Shown one piece after another: positions 21,201 through 30,591 of a stretch of DNA of 64,000 bases (position 1 is the first letter of the stretch; every line of letters starts with the position of its first letter). The notes under the pieces are model-generated. The model was given only the letters and a program-made list of their open reading frames with translations, was not told the DNA's origin and made no database searches. The translations under genes and the position numbers were made by a program. This stretch comes from Desulfonatronum sp. GTDB lineage: Bacteria; Desulfobacterota; Desulfovibrionia; Desulfovibrionales; Desulfonatronaceae. Location: positions 1 to 64,000 of the forward strand of contig DSBL01000082.1 in NCBI GenBank assembly GCA_011049455.1. The letters are read 5' to 3'.

Positions 21201-21563
21201 AGCGAGCGGAGGCTGAAACGTTCGGCCCTGCGCGACGTGGCCGGAATGCTGCGCTCCTTCGACTATCTGGCCCAGATGGTCCTGCGCGACCAAATTCAGG
21301 TGCGCAAGACCGACGCGGCCCTGCTCGAGCCCTGGCTCGACGCCTGGTCCTCGACGGTTTCCGGCGTGTTTCTCAAGGCCTATCTGCTCGATGCCAAGGG
21401 CCGCGTCTTTCTCCCAAAGGACGACGCGGAGATCAAGAATCTCTTGGATATTTTCGTTCTGGACAAGGCCGTGTACGAACTGGGATACGAGCTGAACAAC
21501 CGCCTGGATTGGGTGGACTTGCCGCTCAAGGGCCTCAAAAACCTCACGGAGGTGACGATATGA
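18231..21563 (+). CDS. treS: Trehalose synthase / maltokinase fusion (TreS-Mak)
   Basis: GH13 TreS domain ([54 protein letters not shown]...[10 protein letters not shown]...RNHDEL) and maltokinase-like C-terminus ([15 protein letters not shown]...[26 protein letters not shown]). Confidence 0.95.
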   Translation: MAQIKQARLLDDPLWYKDAVVYEVHIKAFFDSNADGIGDLPGLTRKLDYLADLGISAIWLLPFYPSPLRDDGYDIADYFSVHPQYGTIKDFKTFLREAHKRGLRVITELVLNHTSDQHPWFQRARHAPPGSAWRNFYVWSDTPESYQDARIIFKDFETSNWSWDPVAKAYYWHRFYSHQPDLNFDNPQVGKALFRVIDFWMKMGVDGMRLDAVPYLYEREGTNCENLPETHQFLKDLRSHIDARYPNRMLLAEANQWPEDASAYFGDGDSCHMAFHFPLMPRLFMALHMEEYHPIIDIFEQTPAIPDNCQWAFFLRNHDELTLEMVTDEERDYMYRMYARDPRARINLGIRRRLAPLLENDRKKINLLNAILFTMPGSVVLYYGDELGMGDNYYLGDRDGVRTPMQWSADRNAGFSRANPQKLYLPVVIDPEYHYEAINVETQAQNQASLLWWNKRLIAMYKRFKAFGRGEIDFLRPDNPKVLAFLRRHQDEHLLVVANLSRHCQPVQLDLEGYAGWIPEEVFSRNRFQPVQDDSYSLTLSSYGYYVFQLIRAQQSEKIAHLKELPVLAIRSAEQDIWSGEVGRRLENQILPSFLPTRRWFRGKARSIQQVSIVDVLEFNHSDQVSLILIVDVEYVEGSAETYVLPLTMAWGEDAGTILRREAAHVLSRIERNSRSETIQGVLFEALYAPDFGKRMIKFLAKRQHLKGRRGELHAWPGKNLRQRDVLRLEPQLMRLEQSNSSLNYDSELILKLYRRLDHGPQPELELCRFLTERTTFCNIPLYAGALTYHQNGAEECVLGVLQQFVPSHGDAWKYSQDALERFVELILAQGTLLEVPQCPCGYWDVLGGNTSQSVTELVGPYLEMIALLGKRTAEMHIALSCKKDDPAFAPEPFSYLYQRSLYQSLQSQLKTVFGLLRKNIKRLEPDQAESAQAVLAAEKQILERFRAVHRHKIEVSKIRIHGDYHLGQVLYTGKDFVIIDFEGEPARPLSERRLKRSALRDVAGMLRSFDYLAQMVLRDQIQVRKTDAALLEPWLDAWSSTVSGVFLKAYLLDAKGRVFLPKDDAEIKNLLDIFVLDKAVYELGYELNNRLDWVDLPLKGLKNLTEVTI

Positions 21564-23566
21564 ACCAAGCCGTAGCGGGAATCAGCCTGTTTTCGGAAAC
21601 GGATATCTATTTGTTCAAGGAAGGCCGTCATTTCCGGCTTTATGACAAGCTGGGCGCGCACCCTATGGAGGTGGACGGCCGGCACGGCACCCTGTTCGCG
21701 GTCTGGGCGCCCAATGCCGAACGGGTCAGCGTGATCGGTGATTTCAATGACTGGAATCATGACACTCATGTCTTCTATCCCCGGCTGGATGAATCCGGCG
21801 TGTGGGAAGGTTTCGTGCCCGGCGCGCATCATGGCCATCTCTATAAATACCACATTCGCTCCAAGCATCACCTGTACAGCACGGACCGGGCCGACCCCTT
21901 TGCCCGGCACACGGAAATGCCGCCGAACACCTCCTCGGTGATTTGGAATCTGGATCACCACTGGCATGACGATCCATGGATGACCGAGCGCGGGTTGCGG
22001 AATGCTTTGCGCGCCCCGCAAGCCTTATATGAAATGCATCTCGGCTCCTGGCGGCGCGTTCCCGAGGAATCCAACCGGTTTCTGAACTATCGTGAGCTGG
22101 CGGCCCGCCTGCCCGGCTATGTCCGTGATCTGGGTTTCACGCACGTGGAACTGCTCCCTGTCATGGAGCACCCGTTCTATGGCTCCTGGGGGTATCAGAC
22201 CCTGGGTTATTTCGCCCCCACCTCGCGCTTCGGCCCGCCCCAGGAGTTCATGTATCTGGTGGATCAGCTGCATCAACACGGCATCGGCGTGATCCTGGAC
22301 TGGGTGCCGTCACACTTTCCGGGCGACGGCCACGGCCTGGCCTATTTCGACGGGACCCACCTCTACGAGCACGAGGACCCGCGCCAAGGCTACCACCCGG
22401 ACTGGAACAGCTATATTTTCAACTACGGCCGCAGCGAAGTGCGTTCCTTTTTGATCAGTTCGGCCCTGTTCTGGCTGGACAAGTATCATGTGGACGGCCT
22501 GCGCGTGGATGCCGTGGCGTCCATGCTCTACCTGGACTATTCCCGGCAAGACGGTGAATGGATCCCGAACAGGTTCGGAGGCCGGGAAAACCTCGAAGCC
22601 ATTGATTTTTTGCGGGCCATGAACGAAGCCGTGTACGCCAACTATCCGGATGCTCAGACCACAGCCGAGGAATCCACGGCCTGGCCCATGGTTTCCCGAC
22701 CCACGGATGCCGGGGGCTTGGGTTTCGGCATGAAATGGAACATGGGCTGGATGCACGACACCCTGGACTATATGTCCAGGGATCCGATCCACCGGCGGCA
22801 CCACCACAATCAGTTGACCTTCAGCATCTGGTATTCCTTTGCCGAGAACTTTGTCTTGCCCATGTCCCATGACGAGGTGGTCTACGGCAAAGGCTCGTTG
22901 CTGAACAAGATGCCGGGCGACGAATGGCAAAAGCGGGCCAACCTGCGCCTGCTCTACGGCTATATGTACGGCCACCCCGGCAAAAAGCTGCTGTTCATGG
23001 GCGGGGAGATCGGACAGTGGTCGGAGTGGAGCCACGAAAAGAGCCTGGAGTGGCACCTGCTGGAGCAATCCGAACACCTGGGCTTGCAGCGCTGGGTGCG
23101 GGATTTGAACCATCTTTACCGCGCAGAACCTGCATTGTATGAATTGGATTTTGATCAGGCCGGCTTTTCCTGGGTTGAATGCAATGATGCCGATCAAAGT
23201 GTGGTCAGTTTTATACGCAACGGCGCTTGTACCAAGGATCTTGTGCTGCTGGTGGCGAATTTCACGCCGGTGCCGCGGATGAATTATCGTGTGGGTGTGC
23301 CCAGGGGAGGATTCTGGCGGGAAATTCTGAACAGCGACGCCCCCCTGTACGGAGGCAGCGGCCAAGGAAACATGGGGGGAGTGGAAGCGGCCCCTTTGCC
23401 ATGTCATGGTCACTATTCTTCTCTGGCTTTGACCCTTCCTCCTTTAGGAGTCATTTTCCTGAAAAGCGACGATCCTGGAAATAATGACGAGGTTTGTCGC
23501 AACGATTTGCTTGCGGATATCCCGGAAATGCCCACGGTGGATTTCTTTCTGAGAAGGCTGGGTTAG
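21560..23566 (+). CDS. glgB: 1,4-alpha-glucan branching enzyme
   Basis: [32 protein letters not shown]...[17 protein letters not shown]...[17 protein letters not shown]...[14 protein letters not shown]...[15 protein letters not shown]. Confidence 0.97.
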   Translation: MNQAVAGISLFSETDIYLFKEGRHFRLYDKLGAHPMEVDGRHGTLFAVWAPNAERVSVIGDFNDWNHDTHVFYPRLDESGVWEGFVPGAHHGHLYKYHIRSKHHLYSTDRADPFARHTEMPPNTSSVIWNLDHHWHDDPWMTERGLRNALRAPQALYEMHLGSWRRVPEESNRFLNYRELAARLPGYVRDLGFTHVELLPVMEHPFYGSWGYQTLGYFAPTSRFGPPQEFMYLVDQLHQHGIGVILDWVPSHFPGDGHGLAYFDGTHLYEHEDPRQGYHPDWNSYIFNYGRSEVRSFLISSALFWLDKYHVDGLRVDAVASMLYLDYSRQDGEWIPNRFGGRENLEAIDFLRAMNEAVYANYPDAQTTAEESTAWPMVSRPTDAGGLGFGMKWNMGWMHDTLDYMSRDPIHRRHHHNQLTFSIWYSFAENFVLPMSHDEVVYGKGSLLNKMPGDEWQKRANLRLLYGYMYGHPGKKLLFMGGEIGQWSEWSHEKSLEWHLLEQSEHLGLQRWVRDLNHLYRAEPALYELDFDQAGFSWVECNDADQSVVSFIRNGACTKDLVLLVANFTPVPRMNYRVGVPRGGFWREILNSDAPLYGGSGQGNMGGVEAAPLPCHGHYSSLALTLPPLGVIFLKSDDPGNNDEVCRNDLLADIPEMPTVDFFLRRLG

Positions 23567-23624
23567 CTTACAGGGGAAATGAAAAAAGCGCGCGAGACGA
23601 GCTGAATCCCGAATCCCTAAGACC

Positions 23625-25139
23625 ATGTCCATTCAACGTTCCAGCGGCATCCTTTTGCACATCACCTCTTTGCCCTCGCGATTCGGCATCGGCGATCTGG
23701 GGCCGGAGGCCAAGCGGTTCGTGGACTTCTTGGCTCGCTCCGGCCAGAGTTGGTGGCAGATCCTGCCGCTCAACCCAACATCGTCCGTCCACGGCAACTC
23801 CCCCTACAGCAGCAGCTCGGCCTACGCCGGCAACACGTTGCTGATCAGCCCGGAGGAAATGCTCTACTCCGGGCTGTTGGAAGACCAGGATCTGGACTGT
23901 TTGCCGAGCATGCCCCTGGGCCGTGCCGATTACGATCAAGCCGAGTCTTTGCGCGCTTCCCTGCTACTGAAGGCTTTTGCCCTGCTGGACTCCAGGCCGG
24001 AAATCAGGGAATCTTTTTTCGGCTTTTGCGCTCGGCAGGCGCATTGGCTCCATGATTACGCGCTGTTCATGGCTCTGAAACAGTCTTTCCAGAACAGGCC
24101 CTGGTACCAATGGCCCGAGCAACTTCGCAGGCGCGATCCCCAGGCTCTGGGTGAATACAGCCTCTCTCTGCGCCCGGAAATGGATCTGATCCGTTTCGGA
24201 CAATATATTTTTTTCACGCAGTGGACCACCTTGCGTCGGTACTGCCAAGACCACGGCGTGCAGCTGATCGGCGACATCCCCATTTACGTCAACGAAGACA
24301 GCGCCGATGTCTGGGCCCACCCCCATGTTTTCAAGCTGGACGAAAACCTCCGGCCGCGTGTGCTGGCCGGCGTACCACCGGATTACTTCAGCGCCACGGG
24401 CCAGCTTTGGGGCAACCCCGTCTACGACTGGGAACAGCTGCGTGCGGACGGCTTTTCCTGGTGGCTGAACCGGATCCGGCACAATACCGAGATGTTCGAT
24501 CTGGTCCGGCTGGACCACTTTCGGGGGTTTGTCGGTTGCTGGGAAGTGCCGGCGGGTGAAACCACCGCTGTCAACGGCTCCTGGGTGGATGTGCCGGCCA
24601 GGGATTTTTTGCGGGCCGTGGCCGACAATCACACCCCCTTGCCCTTGATCGCCGAGGATCTGGGCACCATAACGGACGACGTGCGCACGGTGATGCGCGA
24701 ATTCGGTTTGCCGGGCATGAAAATCCTGCTTTTCGCCTTTGGCCCGGATCTGCCCACGAACCCGTACGCCCCGCATAATCATGAGCGCAAATGCGTTGTC
24801 TACACTGGAACCCACGACAACAACACGGTCCGCGGCTGGTTTGAGCAGGAAGCAGACCAGGAGACCCGCGCCCGGCTCGAAGCCTATTTGGGCGTCGAAT
24901 GCAAGGCGGACAACATCGCCTTGAAAATGGTCCGCCTGACCATGCAGTCCGTGGCAGATTTGGCGATTTTTCCCCTCCAGGACCTGCTCGGCATGGACGC
25001 CGGAGCGCGGATGAACATGCCGGGCGTGGCCAACGGCCATTGGACGTGGCGGCTTCAGTCGGGGATTCTGACGAATACTTTGGCCGAGAACCTCTTGACG
25101 TTAACCGCGCTCTACGGCAGGACTTCGCAACACCCATGA
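23625..25139 (+). CDS. malQ: 4-alpha-glucanotransferase
   Basis: RSSGILLHITSLPSRFGIGDLGPEAKRFVDFLARSGQSWWQILPLNPTS...LIGDIPIYVNEDSADVWAHPHVF...VRLDHFRGFVGCWEVPAGE...YTGTHDNNTVRGWF. Confidence 0.97.
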   Translation: MSIQRSSGILLHITSLPSRFGIGDLGPEAKRFVDFLARSGQSWWQILPLNPTSSVHGNSPYSSSSAYAGNTLLISPEEMLYSGLLEDQDLDCLPSMPLGRADYDQAESLRASLLLKAFALLDSRPEIRESFFGFCARQAHWLHDYALFMALKQSFQNRPWYQWPEQLRRRDPQALGEYSLSLRPEMDLIRFGQYIFFTQWTTLRRYCQDHGVQLIGDIPIYVNEDSADVWAHPHVFKLDENLRPRVLAGVPPDYFSATGQLWGNPVYDWEQLRADGFSWWLNRIRHNTEMFDLVRLDHFRGFVGCWEVPAGETTAVNGSWVDVPARDFLRAVADNHTPLPLIAEDLGTITDDVRTVMREFGLPGMKILLFAFGPDLPTNPYAPHNHERKCVVYTGTHDNNTVRGWFEQEADQETRARLEAYLGVECKADNIALKMVRLTMQSVADLAIFPLQDLLGMDAGARMNMPGVANGHWTWRLQSGILTNTLAENLLTLTALYGRTSQHP

Positions 25140-26242
25140 AACACGTTTTGATCATCATCGTCATGCTGGCGTTTTCGGGGGCATGGATCGCTTCGGCCCC
25201 CTGCGTCGAGGCCTCGTTGGATCAGGCCGTCCAGTTTTTTCAAGTTGAGAAAAACACCGAAGCCCTCCAGGCAGTGCAAGATTATCTACGCAAGAGGCCC
25301 GATGAACCCCGGGGCATGTTTCTGCACGGCTTGATTTTGGAGCGGATGGGGCAGACCATGGAAGCCATGGAAGTTTACCAAGATCTTATCCGCATTCATC
25401 CTGAATTTCCCGAGCCATACAACAATTTGGCCGGACTGCTGGCCCGTGAGGGACGCTACGAGGAGGCCAAAGAAATCCTCCAGCAGGCATTGCTGACCCA
25501 TCCCAGTTATGCCGCTGCGCACCAGAACTTGAGCAAGATTTATTCAGCCATGGCTAGTCAGGCGTATCGCCGTGTACTTGGAGCCAAGGAAAACGGCTTG
25601 CAGGTCAGCCTTGAACCGCTTGAAGAGCTTTCATCCTTTGACCGGCAGACCCTTTTGGCTGTTTCCGCCACGGCCGGGGCACCTCCTTCCTCTTCCCCTC
25701 CCTTGACTGAGGAAAAGTCTACAGCCGCTGAGACGCCCGTTGTTCCCCTGACTGTTGCTGAAGTGAGCAAAAATGAAGACCCAAGTCAGAAGCAGCCAGT
25801 CCCTGAGCCCACGCCGTCCGCCCGCGTTGCGGAAGAATTGCCGCGAACTCCAGAGCCTTCGAGAACGCCTGACCCAGTATGGCCGCAGGCATTGGATCTG
25901 CAACAGCAGATGAAAAGTCTGCTCCATGAATGGGCCAAGGCCTGGGCCAACCAGGACGTATCGGCTTACTTGTCCTTTTACAGTTCATCGTTTGTTCCGG
26001 AAAGGGGCTTGAGCCGTCAGGCATGGCAAGAACAGCGCAAGACCAGGGTCGCAGCACCCCCGTTCATCAACATTACTTTGTCCGAGGTCACGGTAACCCG
26101 ACAGAGCCAGGATCTTGTTCAGGTCCATTTTTCACAGCATTACCGCTCCAATGTCATCAACGACCAGGTTCGCAAGGAAATTCTCTTCAAGAAGGATAAC
26201 GGACAATGGCGCATTATCCGGGAACGACTCCTGCCGCGATGA
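25136..26242 (+). CDS. Secreted TPR protein with C-terminal NTF2-like/Cds6-type domain
   Basis: Signal peptide MKHVLIIIVMLAFSGAWIASAPCVEA; TPR-like repeats; C-terminal WAKAWANQDVSAYLSFYSSSFVP...QHYRSNVINDQVRKEILFKKDNGQWRIIRERLLPR. ATGA overlap with malQ. Confidence 0.8.
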   Translation: MKHVLIIIVMLAFSGAWIASAPCVEASLDQAVQFFQVEKNTEALQAVQDYLRKRPDEPRGMFLHGLILERMGQTMEAMEVYQDLIRIHPEFPEPYNNLAGLLAREGRYEEAKEILQQALLTHPSYAAAHQNLSKIYSAMASQAYRRVLGAKENGLQVSLEPLEELSSFDRQTLLAVSATAGAPPSSSPPLTEEKSTAAETPVVPLTVAEVSKNEDPSQKQPVPEPTPSARVAEELPRTPEPSRTPDPVWPQALDLQQQMKSLLHEWAKAWANQDVSAYLSFYSSSFVPERGLSRQAWQEQRKTRVAAPPFINITLSEVTVTRQSQDLVQVHFSQHYRSNVINDQVRKEILFKKDNGQWRIIRERLLPR

Positions 26243-27456
26243 AGTGTCAACATCTGGGCATCTCCCTTGTGGCCATTTATTTGATTTGCGTTGGCGCAGG
26301 TTTTGCCCGGGCAGCCCTGGATTCGCCCTTTGTCCAGGATGCCGGTTTGAGCATATCCAAGCAGCCGGAGTCATCTTTGCTCAACGCCCTGGAAAACTTG
26401 AATGAACAGCAACTGGACCAAGCGCAGGGCCTTTTGGAGCAGCTGGTCCGGCAGACGCCGGATTTTCGGTTGGCCCACTTGGTCTACGCCGACATTCTGG
26501 CGGCCAAGGCAGGGCAGTTGACTGGTCTGGGCGCCGGGATGATTCCGGAATTAGAACTTGCCGGCCTGGAGGACGAAGCGCGGCGGCGCTGGCTGCACCA
26601 TTTGCGCCAACCGCCCAGAAAATTGACGCCTTCCAATTTGCTTCGTCTTGGAGCGAATCAGCCGTATGCGCTGGTGGTGGATTTGGAACTTTCCCGCATG
26701 TACGTCTTCGCGAACGACAGCCGAACTCTCCGTTTTGTGGACGACTATTATATTTCCGGCGGGAAACACGGGCCGGTGAAACAGCGAGAAGGCGATCAAC
26801 GCACTCCCGTTGGGGTATATTTTATTCAGGGGCATATCCTTGGCAGCAACCTGCCCGACTACTATGGGTGGGGGGCCTTTCCTTTGGATTATCCCAATGC
26901 CTGGGACCGCAGGCAGGGCAAAACCGGTTCGGGCATCTGGCTGCACGGAAACCCCGTCGGCATGTTCAGCAGGCCGCCCCAGGCCAGCGACGGTTGCGTG
27001 ACCATGCACAATCAGGATTTGGCAGTTCTCGCTCCCTTGTTGAAAACCGGACGCATCCCAGTGATCATTGCCCGAAATGTGGAATGGGCTGATCCCGAGA
27101 TCCAGCGTCGAATTGATTCGGAAATGGCCACTCGTTTGGAGAAGTGGCGACTTGACTGGGAAAGCCGGAACACTCAAGCCTATTTGCAACATTATTCACG
27201 GGATTTTCAGAGCGGGAGCCAGGATTATGCCGCCTGGGCCAAACACAAATCGCGGGTCAACGCAGCTAAGAAAAAAATACAGGTCAGGTTGAACAATTTG
27301 TCTTTTTTACGGTACCCGGAAGATCAAGATCTCATCGTGGCGGTTTTCCATCAGGACTATTGGAGCGACAATTACCAGTCAAAATCCGAAAAGCACCAAT
27401 ATTGGCGCAAGGAAAAAGATGGACACTGGAGGATTATCTATGAGGGAGCAAATTGA
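26239..27456 (+). CDS. L,D-transpeptidase (YkuD) with C-terminal Cds6/NTF2-like domain
   Basis: YALVVDLELSRMYVF...YYISGGKHGPVKQREGDQRTPVGVYFI...SGIWLHGNPVGMFSRPPQASDGCVTM catalytic motif; C-terminus aligns by eye with that of the upstream TPR protein. Confidence 0.9.
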   Translation: MKCQHLGISLVAIYLICVGAGFARAALDSPFVQDAGLSISKQPESSLLNALENLNEQQLDQAQGLLEQLVRQTPDFRLAHLVYADILAAKAGQLTGLGAGMIPELELAGLEDEARRRWLHHLRQPPRKLTPSNLLRLGANQPYALVVDLELSRMYVFANDSRTLRFVDDYYISGGKHGPVKQREGDQRTPVGVYFIQGHILGSNLPDYYGWGAFPLDYPNAWDRRQGKTGSGIWLHGNPVGMFSRPPQASDGCVTMHNQDLAVLAPLLKTGRIPVIIARNVEWADPEIQRRIDSEMATRLEKWRLDWESRNTQAYLQHYSRDFQSGSQDYAAWAKHKSRVNAAKKKIQVRLNNLSFLRYPEDQDLIVAVFHQDYWSDNYQSKSEKHQYWRKEKDGHWRIIYEGAN

Positions 27457-27466
27457 TTTTGCACCC

Positions 27467-27494
27467 TAAAGTTTTTGCACCTCCTTGCCGATAA
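27467..27494 (+). promoter_or_regulatory. Sigma28 (FliA) promoter TAAAGTTT-N12-GCCGATAA
   Basis: Exact match to the enterobacterial FliA half-sites with 12-nt spacing (canonical 11), upstream of a flagellar-type ORF and flgM. Confidence 0.85.
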
Positions 27495-27516
27495 TAAATA
27501 CGAGGAGTATTTTTCG

Positions 27517-27933
27517 GTGACCATCAAGCCGCAAATTTTTCAAAACATGCTCCGGGTCTACGGCCACCACTCGGTGCAAGGCCGGAGAATGGCCCGGTAT
27601 CGCATGTTGCTTCAGCAATCCATGGCCGGGGACATGGTCACCTTGTCCAAGGAATCAAAAAGAAAGCAGTTGGTGGAAAAAATCGCCCGGGAAATTATGG
27701 AAAGTCTGATGGTCTCGGAAAGCTCTAACCCGGTGGTTCAGGATGTCAAAAAGGAACTGCAGGATGAATTCGGGTTTTTCATGGAGTTCGGATACCCTCC
27801 ACTGGCAACTGAAATCCAGATTTTGCGCAAGGAAGGGGAGAATCTCCAGGAAATCACCGGCGAAGAGAAACGCTTCATGTTGGAAAAGCTTTGGCGCATC
27901 ATCCTCAACAAAGTCAATGAAACCATGCTGTAA
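27517..27933 (+). CDS. Conserved small protein in a flagellar late operon (function unknown)
   Basis: VTIKPQIFQNMLRVYGHHSVQGRRMARYRMLLQQ...; GTG start at 27517 with GAGGAG RBS fits the upstream sigma28 promoter better than the ORF-track start at 27475. Confidence 0.7.
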   Translation: MTIKPQIFQNMLRVYGHHSVQGRRMARYRMLLQQSMAGDMVTLSKESKRKQLVEKIAREIMESLMVSESSNPVVQDVKKELQDEFGFFMEFGYPPLATEIQILRKEGENLQEITGEEKRFMLEKLWRIILNKVNETML

Positions 27934-27951
27934 AAAGCTGGAGGACGATCC

Positions 27952-28266
27952 ATGCAGATAAAAAATTTGACGGAAATGTTTCGTCCCGTGGATAACACGG
28001 ACAATCGTTCCCAAAAAAACAAGGCTGGCCGGTCCGATCGTGATGATTCCTCAGCCGTTGCCGGGGGGGATAGAGTCAGTCTGTCCCGGGCGGCGCAACA
28101 GTACAAATTGGTACAGCAAACGGCCCGAAACAGTCCGGATGTTCGCGCTGAAATGGTTGGGCAGATCAAGGGTCAAGTGGCGAATGGCACTTATGAACTG
28201 AACAGCCGCAAGACCGCCGAGAAGATGATGGAACAGGAATTTGCCTTGTGGAATGAGAATACATAG
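27952..28266 (+). CDS. flgM: Anti-sigma28 factor FlgM
   Basis: MQIKNLTEMF...GDRVSLSRAAQQYKLVQQTARNSPDVRAEMVGQIKGQVANGTYELNSRKTAEKMM. Confidence 0.88.
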   Translation: MQIKNLTEMFRPVDNTDNRSQKNKAGRSDRDDSSAVAGGDRVSLSRAAQQYKLVQQTARNSPDVRAEMVGQIKGQVANGTYELNSRKTAEKMMEQEFALWNENT

Positions 28267-28341
28267 AAAGCCGCTCCGCCGGGTTTGTTCGTCTTATGAC
28301 ACTGATGGCGCTTGAATTCTCCAGCAATTTGGCGTCAGACG

Positions 28342-28791
28342 TTATTGCCTTTCCGGATTCAATCTCACTCTCGGCGGGTGGCGCAACTGGTTTTGCGGCA
28401 CCTGCATTCCCCGTCGCGCTCGCGCATTGATCACCAGTGGCCCAACCAGATTGATCACCGCGTCCTCGGGCCTGCCCGGGGGGATGGTCACGGTTACCAA
28501 AACCACCGCTTCCCGTATATTTTTCAAACGCAGCATCTCCTGCTCCGCCGTCCCGATTCGGATGCGGTAGTCGGGCACGTAAACATACGGATCGGCTACC
28601 ATCAAACCCAGACTCGGGTCGCTGCTGCTTTGCAGGAGGAAAAAGGCCGAGTCTTCCCGTACCCGTACCAGGGCGAATTCTCTTTGGTGCTCGAAACCCA
28701 TCAGGCCCTTGGGGAAGAGGATCAGCCGGTCTTCTTCCACGGTCAATGGACCGACACGAGAATGAATTATTTTTTTGGCTTTCTTGACCAT
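28342..28791 (-). CDS. fliW: Flagellar assembly factor FliW
   Basis: [25 protein letters not shown]...[26 protein letters not shown]; adjacent to csrA. Confidence 0.93.
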   Translation of the reverse strand: MVKKAKKIIHSRVGPLTVEEDRLILFPKGLMGFEHQREFALVRVREDSAFFLLQSSSDPSLGLMVADPYVYVPDYRIRIGTAEQEMLRLKNIREAVVLVTVTIPPGRPEDAVINLVGPLVINARARRGMQVPQNQLRHPPRVRLNPERQ

Positions 28792-29006
28792 AGTTGCGTC
28801 GCCACTAATAGATCCCGGTCACTGGCCTGAACAGCCATCAGGTTTTCTTCCTTGATCCGCAAATAGATCTCCTCCCGATACACGGTCAGCTCCCTGGGCA
28901 CGTCCAGACCCAGTTTGACCTGGCTACCCTGGACCTTGAGCACCGTGACTTTGATCTCGTCTCCTAGATGCAGGCTTTCCCCGACTTTTCGGGTCAGAAT
29001 AAGCAT
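28767..29006 (-). CDS. csrA: Carbon storage regulator CsrA
   Basis: [51 protein letters not shown]. Confidence 0.97.
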   Translation of the reverse strand: MLILTRKVGESLHLGDEIKVTVLKVQGSQVKLGLDVPRELTVYREEIYLRIKEENLMAVQASDRDLLVATQLWSRKPKK

Positions 29007-29031
29007 GGTCCGCCTCGAGTTCCCGTGGCTT

Positions 29032-30525
29032 CTACAAATAATTGACCAGGCTCATGCGCATGATGGTGGAGGAGGATTTGAGCACCGCCTCATAGGTGAT
29101 CTGCTGCATGGCCATTTTGGTCATCAGGTCGGCCACGTCCACATCCTCGATCTTGCTCTTGCGTTCCTGGGCGTTGAGTTGCAGTCCGTACAGGACGCTG
29201 TCCGTCAAGGCGAGGCGGTTCTCTCGCGCCCCGACCCCGGCCAGATAGGTGGTGATGTGCGTATGGGCTGCGGTCAGTTCCTCCAAGGCCTGTTGAGCCC
29301 CTTGCTGGGTATTTGTTTCCAGGTAGCCGATCAGCTTGCCCACGGTCTCGAACAAATTTGAGCCGGGCTTGCCCAGATCCACCGGCTGATCGTTGTACAG
29401 CCCGCCGAAAACATCCTTGCCGATGTTGTTCATCTGGATGGTTTCGTTCTGGGAAATCTCCACGTGCATCAGGGCCCGATTGGGTCGGATCACAAACTGA
29501 TCGCCTTGCGCGGGCAAGGGATCAACTTCAAGAAAACCTCCAGGAACGGATAAAGAAGCAGGAGGCCCAGCGGGTACGGTATTGCCTGTGGTCCAGTTCT
29601 GACCTCCATCCGAGCTGTAGGAATATCCAATGGATGCGCCAACTGCATCAATCCGAACCATGATATTGCTTCGAAAAACACCGGTTGCATCGGTACTCAG
29701 GCCACCTACAGCACCAAAATATTCAACATCGACCCCGTTCTCGTCATCCCCCTGGTAGACAGCCGTGGGCCGCACCCAGAGCCATGTGCCTGAAGTGTCG
29801 TTGTAGTCATCTTCAGCTGTAGCCGCTACTTCCGACCCAGCGGCAAGAGTGACCTGCACTCCTCCGAGGTCCATGACAACGGGATCATCCGGATTTGCTG
29901 AGGCAGGAAGGATACCATCAGCCCAAGTTTTGCCACCATTGTTAGAATACCTGTATTCTAACGGTACGCTCCCAATTTCCCCGTCTTCAAGAAACTGCAC
30001 CAAGATGGTGCCGCTGGGCCCTCCGGATATATTTTGAATATCCTCGCTGTTGATACTTCCATCATTGCTTTGTCCGAACAAAGCCTCCTTGAATGCCGGC
30101 GTGTCGGTCTTATGCCCGGAATAAATATACTTCCCTTCATAAGAGGCGTTGGAGAGCATGATCAATTGCTGGTACAGCTGACGCGCTTCGTAGGAAATCT
30201 GCTCCCGGTTGTCTCCGCTGAAGGTGCCTGTGGCGCCCTGTTGGGCGAGTTCCTTGAGCCGGGTGACGATGGTGCTGACCTGCATCAGATTCTCGTCAGC
30301 CAGCCCCAGCCATCCCTGTGCCGTGTCGATGTTGTTGCGATATTGCTCCATGGATTTGAGCGAGTCGCGATAGGACAATACGCGTGTCATGCCGATGGGA
30401 TTGTCCGACGGTCTGTTGATCTCCTTTTGGCTGGACGCCTTCAGATTCAACTCCACCAAACCCGTCAGAGAATGGTTCATATAGGTGAGCATGTTCGCGT
30501 AGATATTGCGATGGCTGACGCGCAT
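29032..30525 (-). CDS. flgL: Flagellar hook-associated protein 3 (FlgL), enlarged
   Basis: N-terminal [53 protein letters not shown] and C-terminal [37 protein letters not shown]; internal insertion with SxDGGxxW motifs. Confidence 0.93.
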   Translation of the reverse strand: MRVSHRNIYANMLTYMNHSLTGLVELNLKASSQKEINRPSDNPIGMTRVLSYRDSLKSMEQYRNNIDTAQGWLGLADENLMQVSTIVTRLKELAQQGATGTFSGDNREQISYEARQLYQQLIMLSNASYEGKYIYSGHKTDTPAFKEALFGQSNDGSINSEDIQNISGGPSGTILVQFLEDGEIGSVPLEYRYSNNGGKTWADGILPASANPDDPVVMDLGGVQVTLAAGSEVAATAEDDYNDTSGTWLWVRPTAVYQGDDENGVDVEYFGAVGGLSTDATGVFRSNIMVRIDAVGASIGYSYSSDGGQNWTTGNTVPAGPPASLSVPGGFLEVDPLPAQGDQFVIRPNRALMHVEISQNETIQMNNIGKDVFGGLYNDQPVDLGKPGSNLFETVGKLIGYLETNTQQGAQQALEELTAAHTHITTYLAGVGARENRLALTDSVLYGLQLNAQERKSKIEDVDVADLMTKMAMQQITYEAVLKSSSTIMRMSLVNYL

Positions 30526-30591
30526 GTGAGATCACTCCTTGCCAATGGTATTGAATGACTTGGCACTTTTGGGCAATGACAAACATTGCTC

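Noticed and set aside
22310-23413. 367-aa minus-strand ORF
   Set aside because: Antisense shadow of glgB; no recognisable motif.
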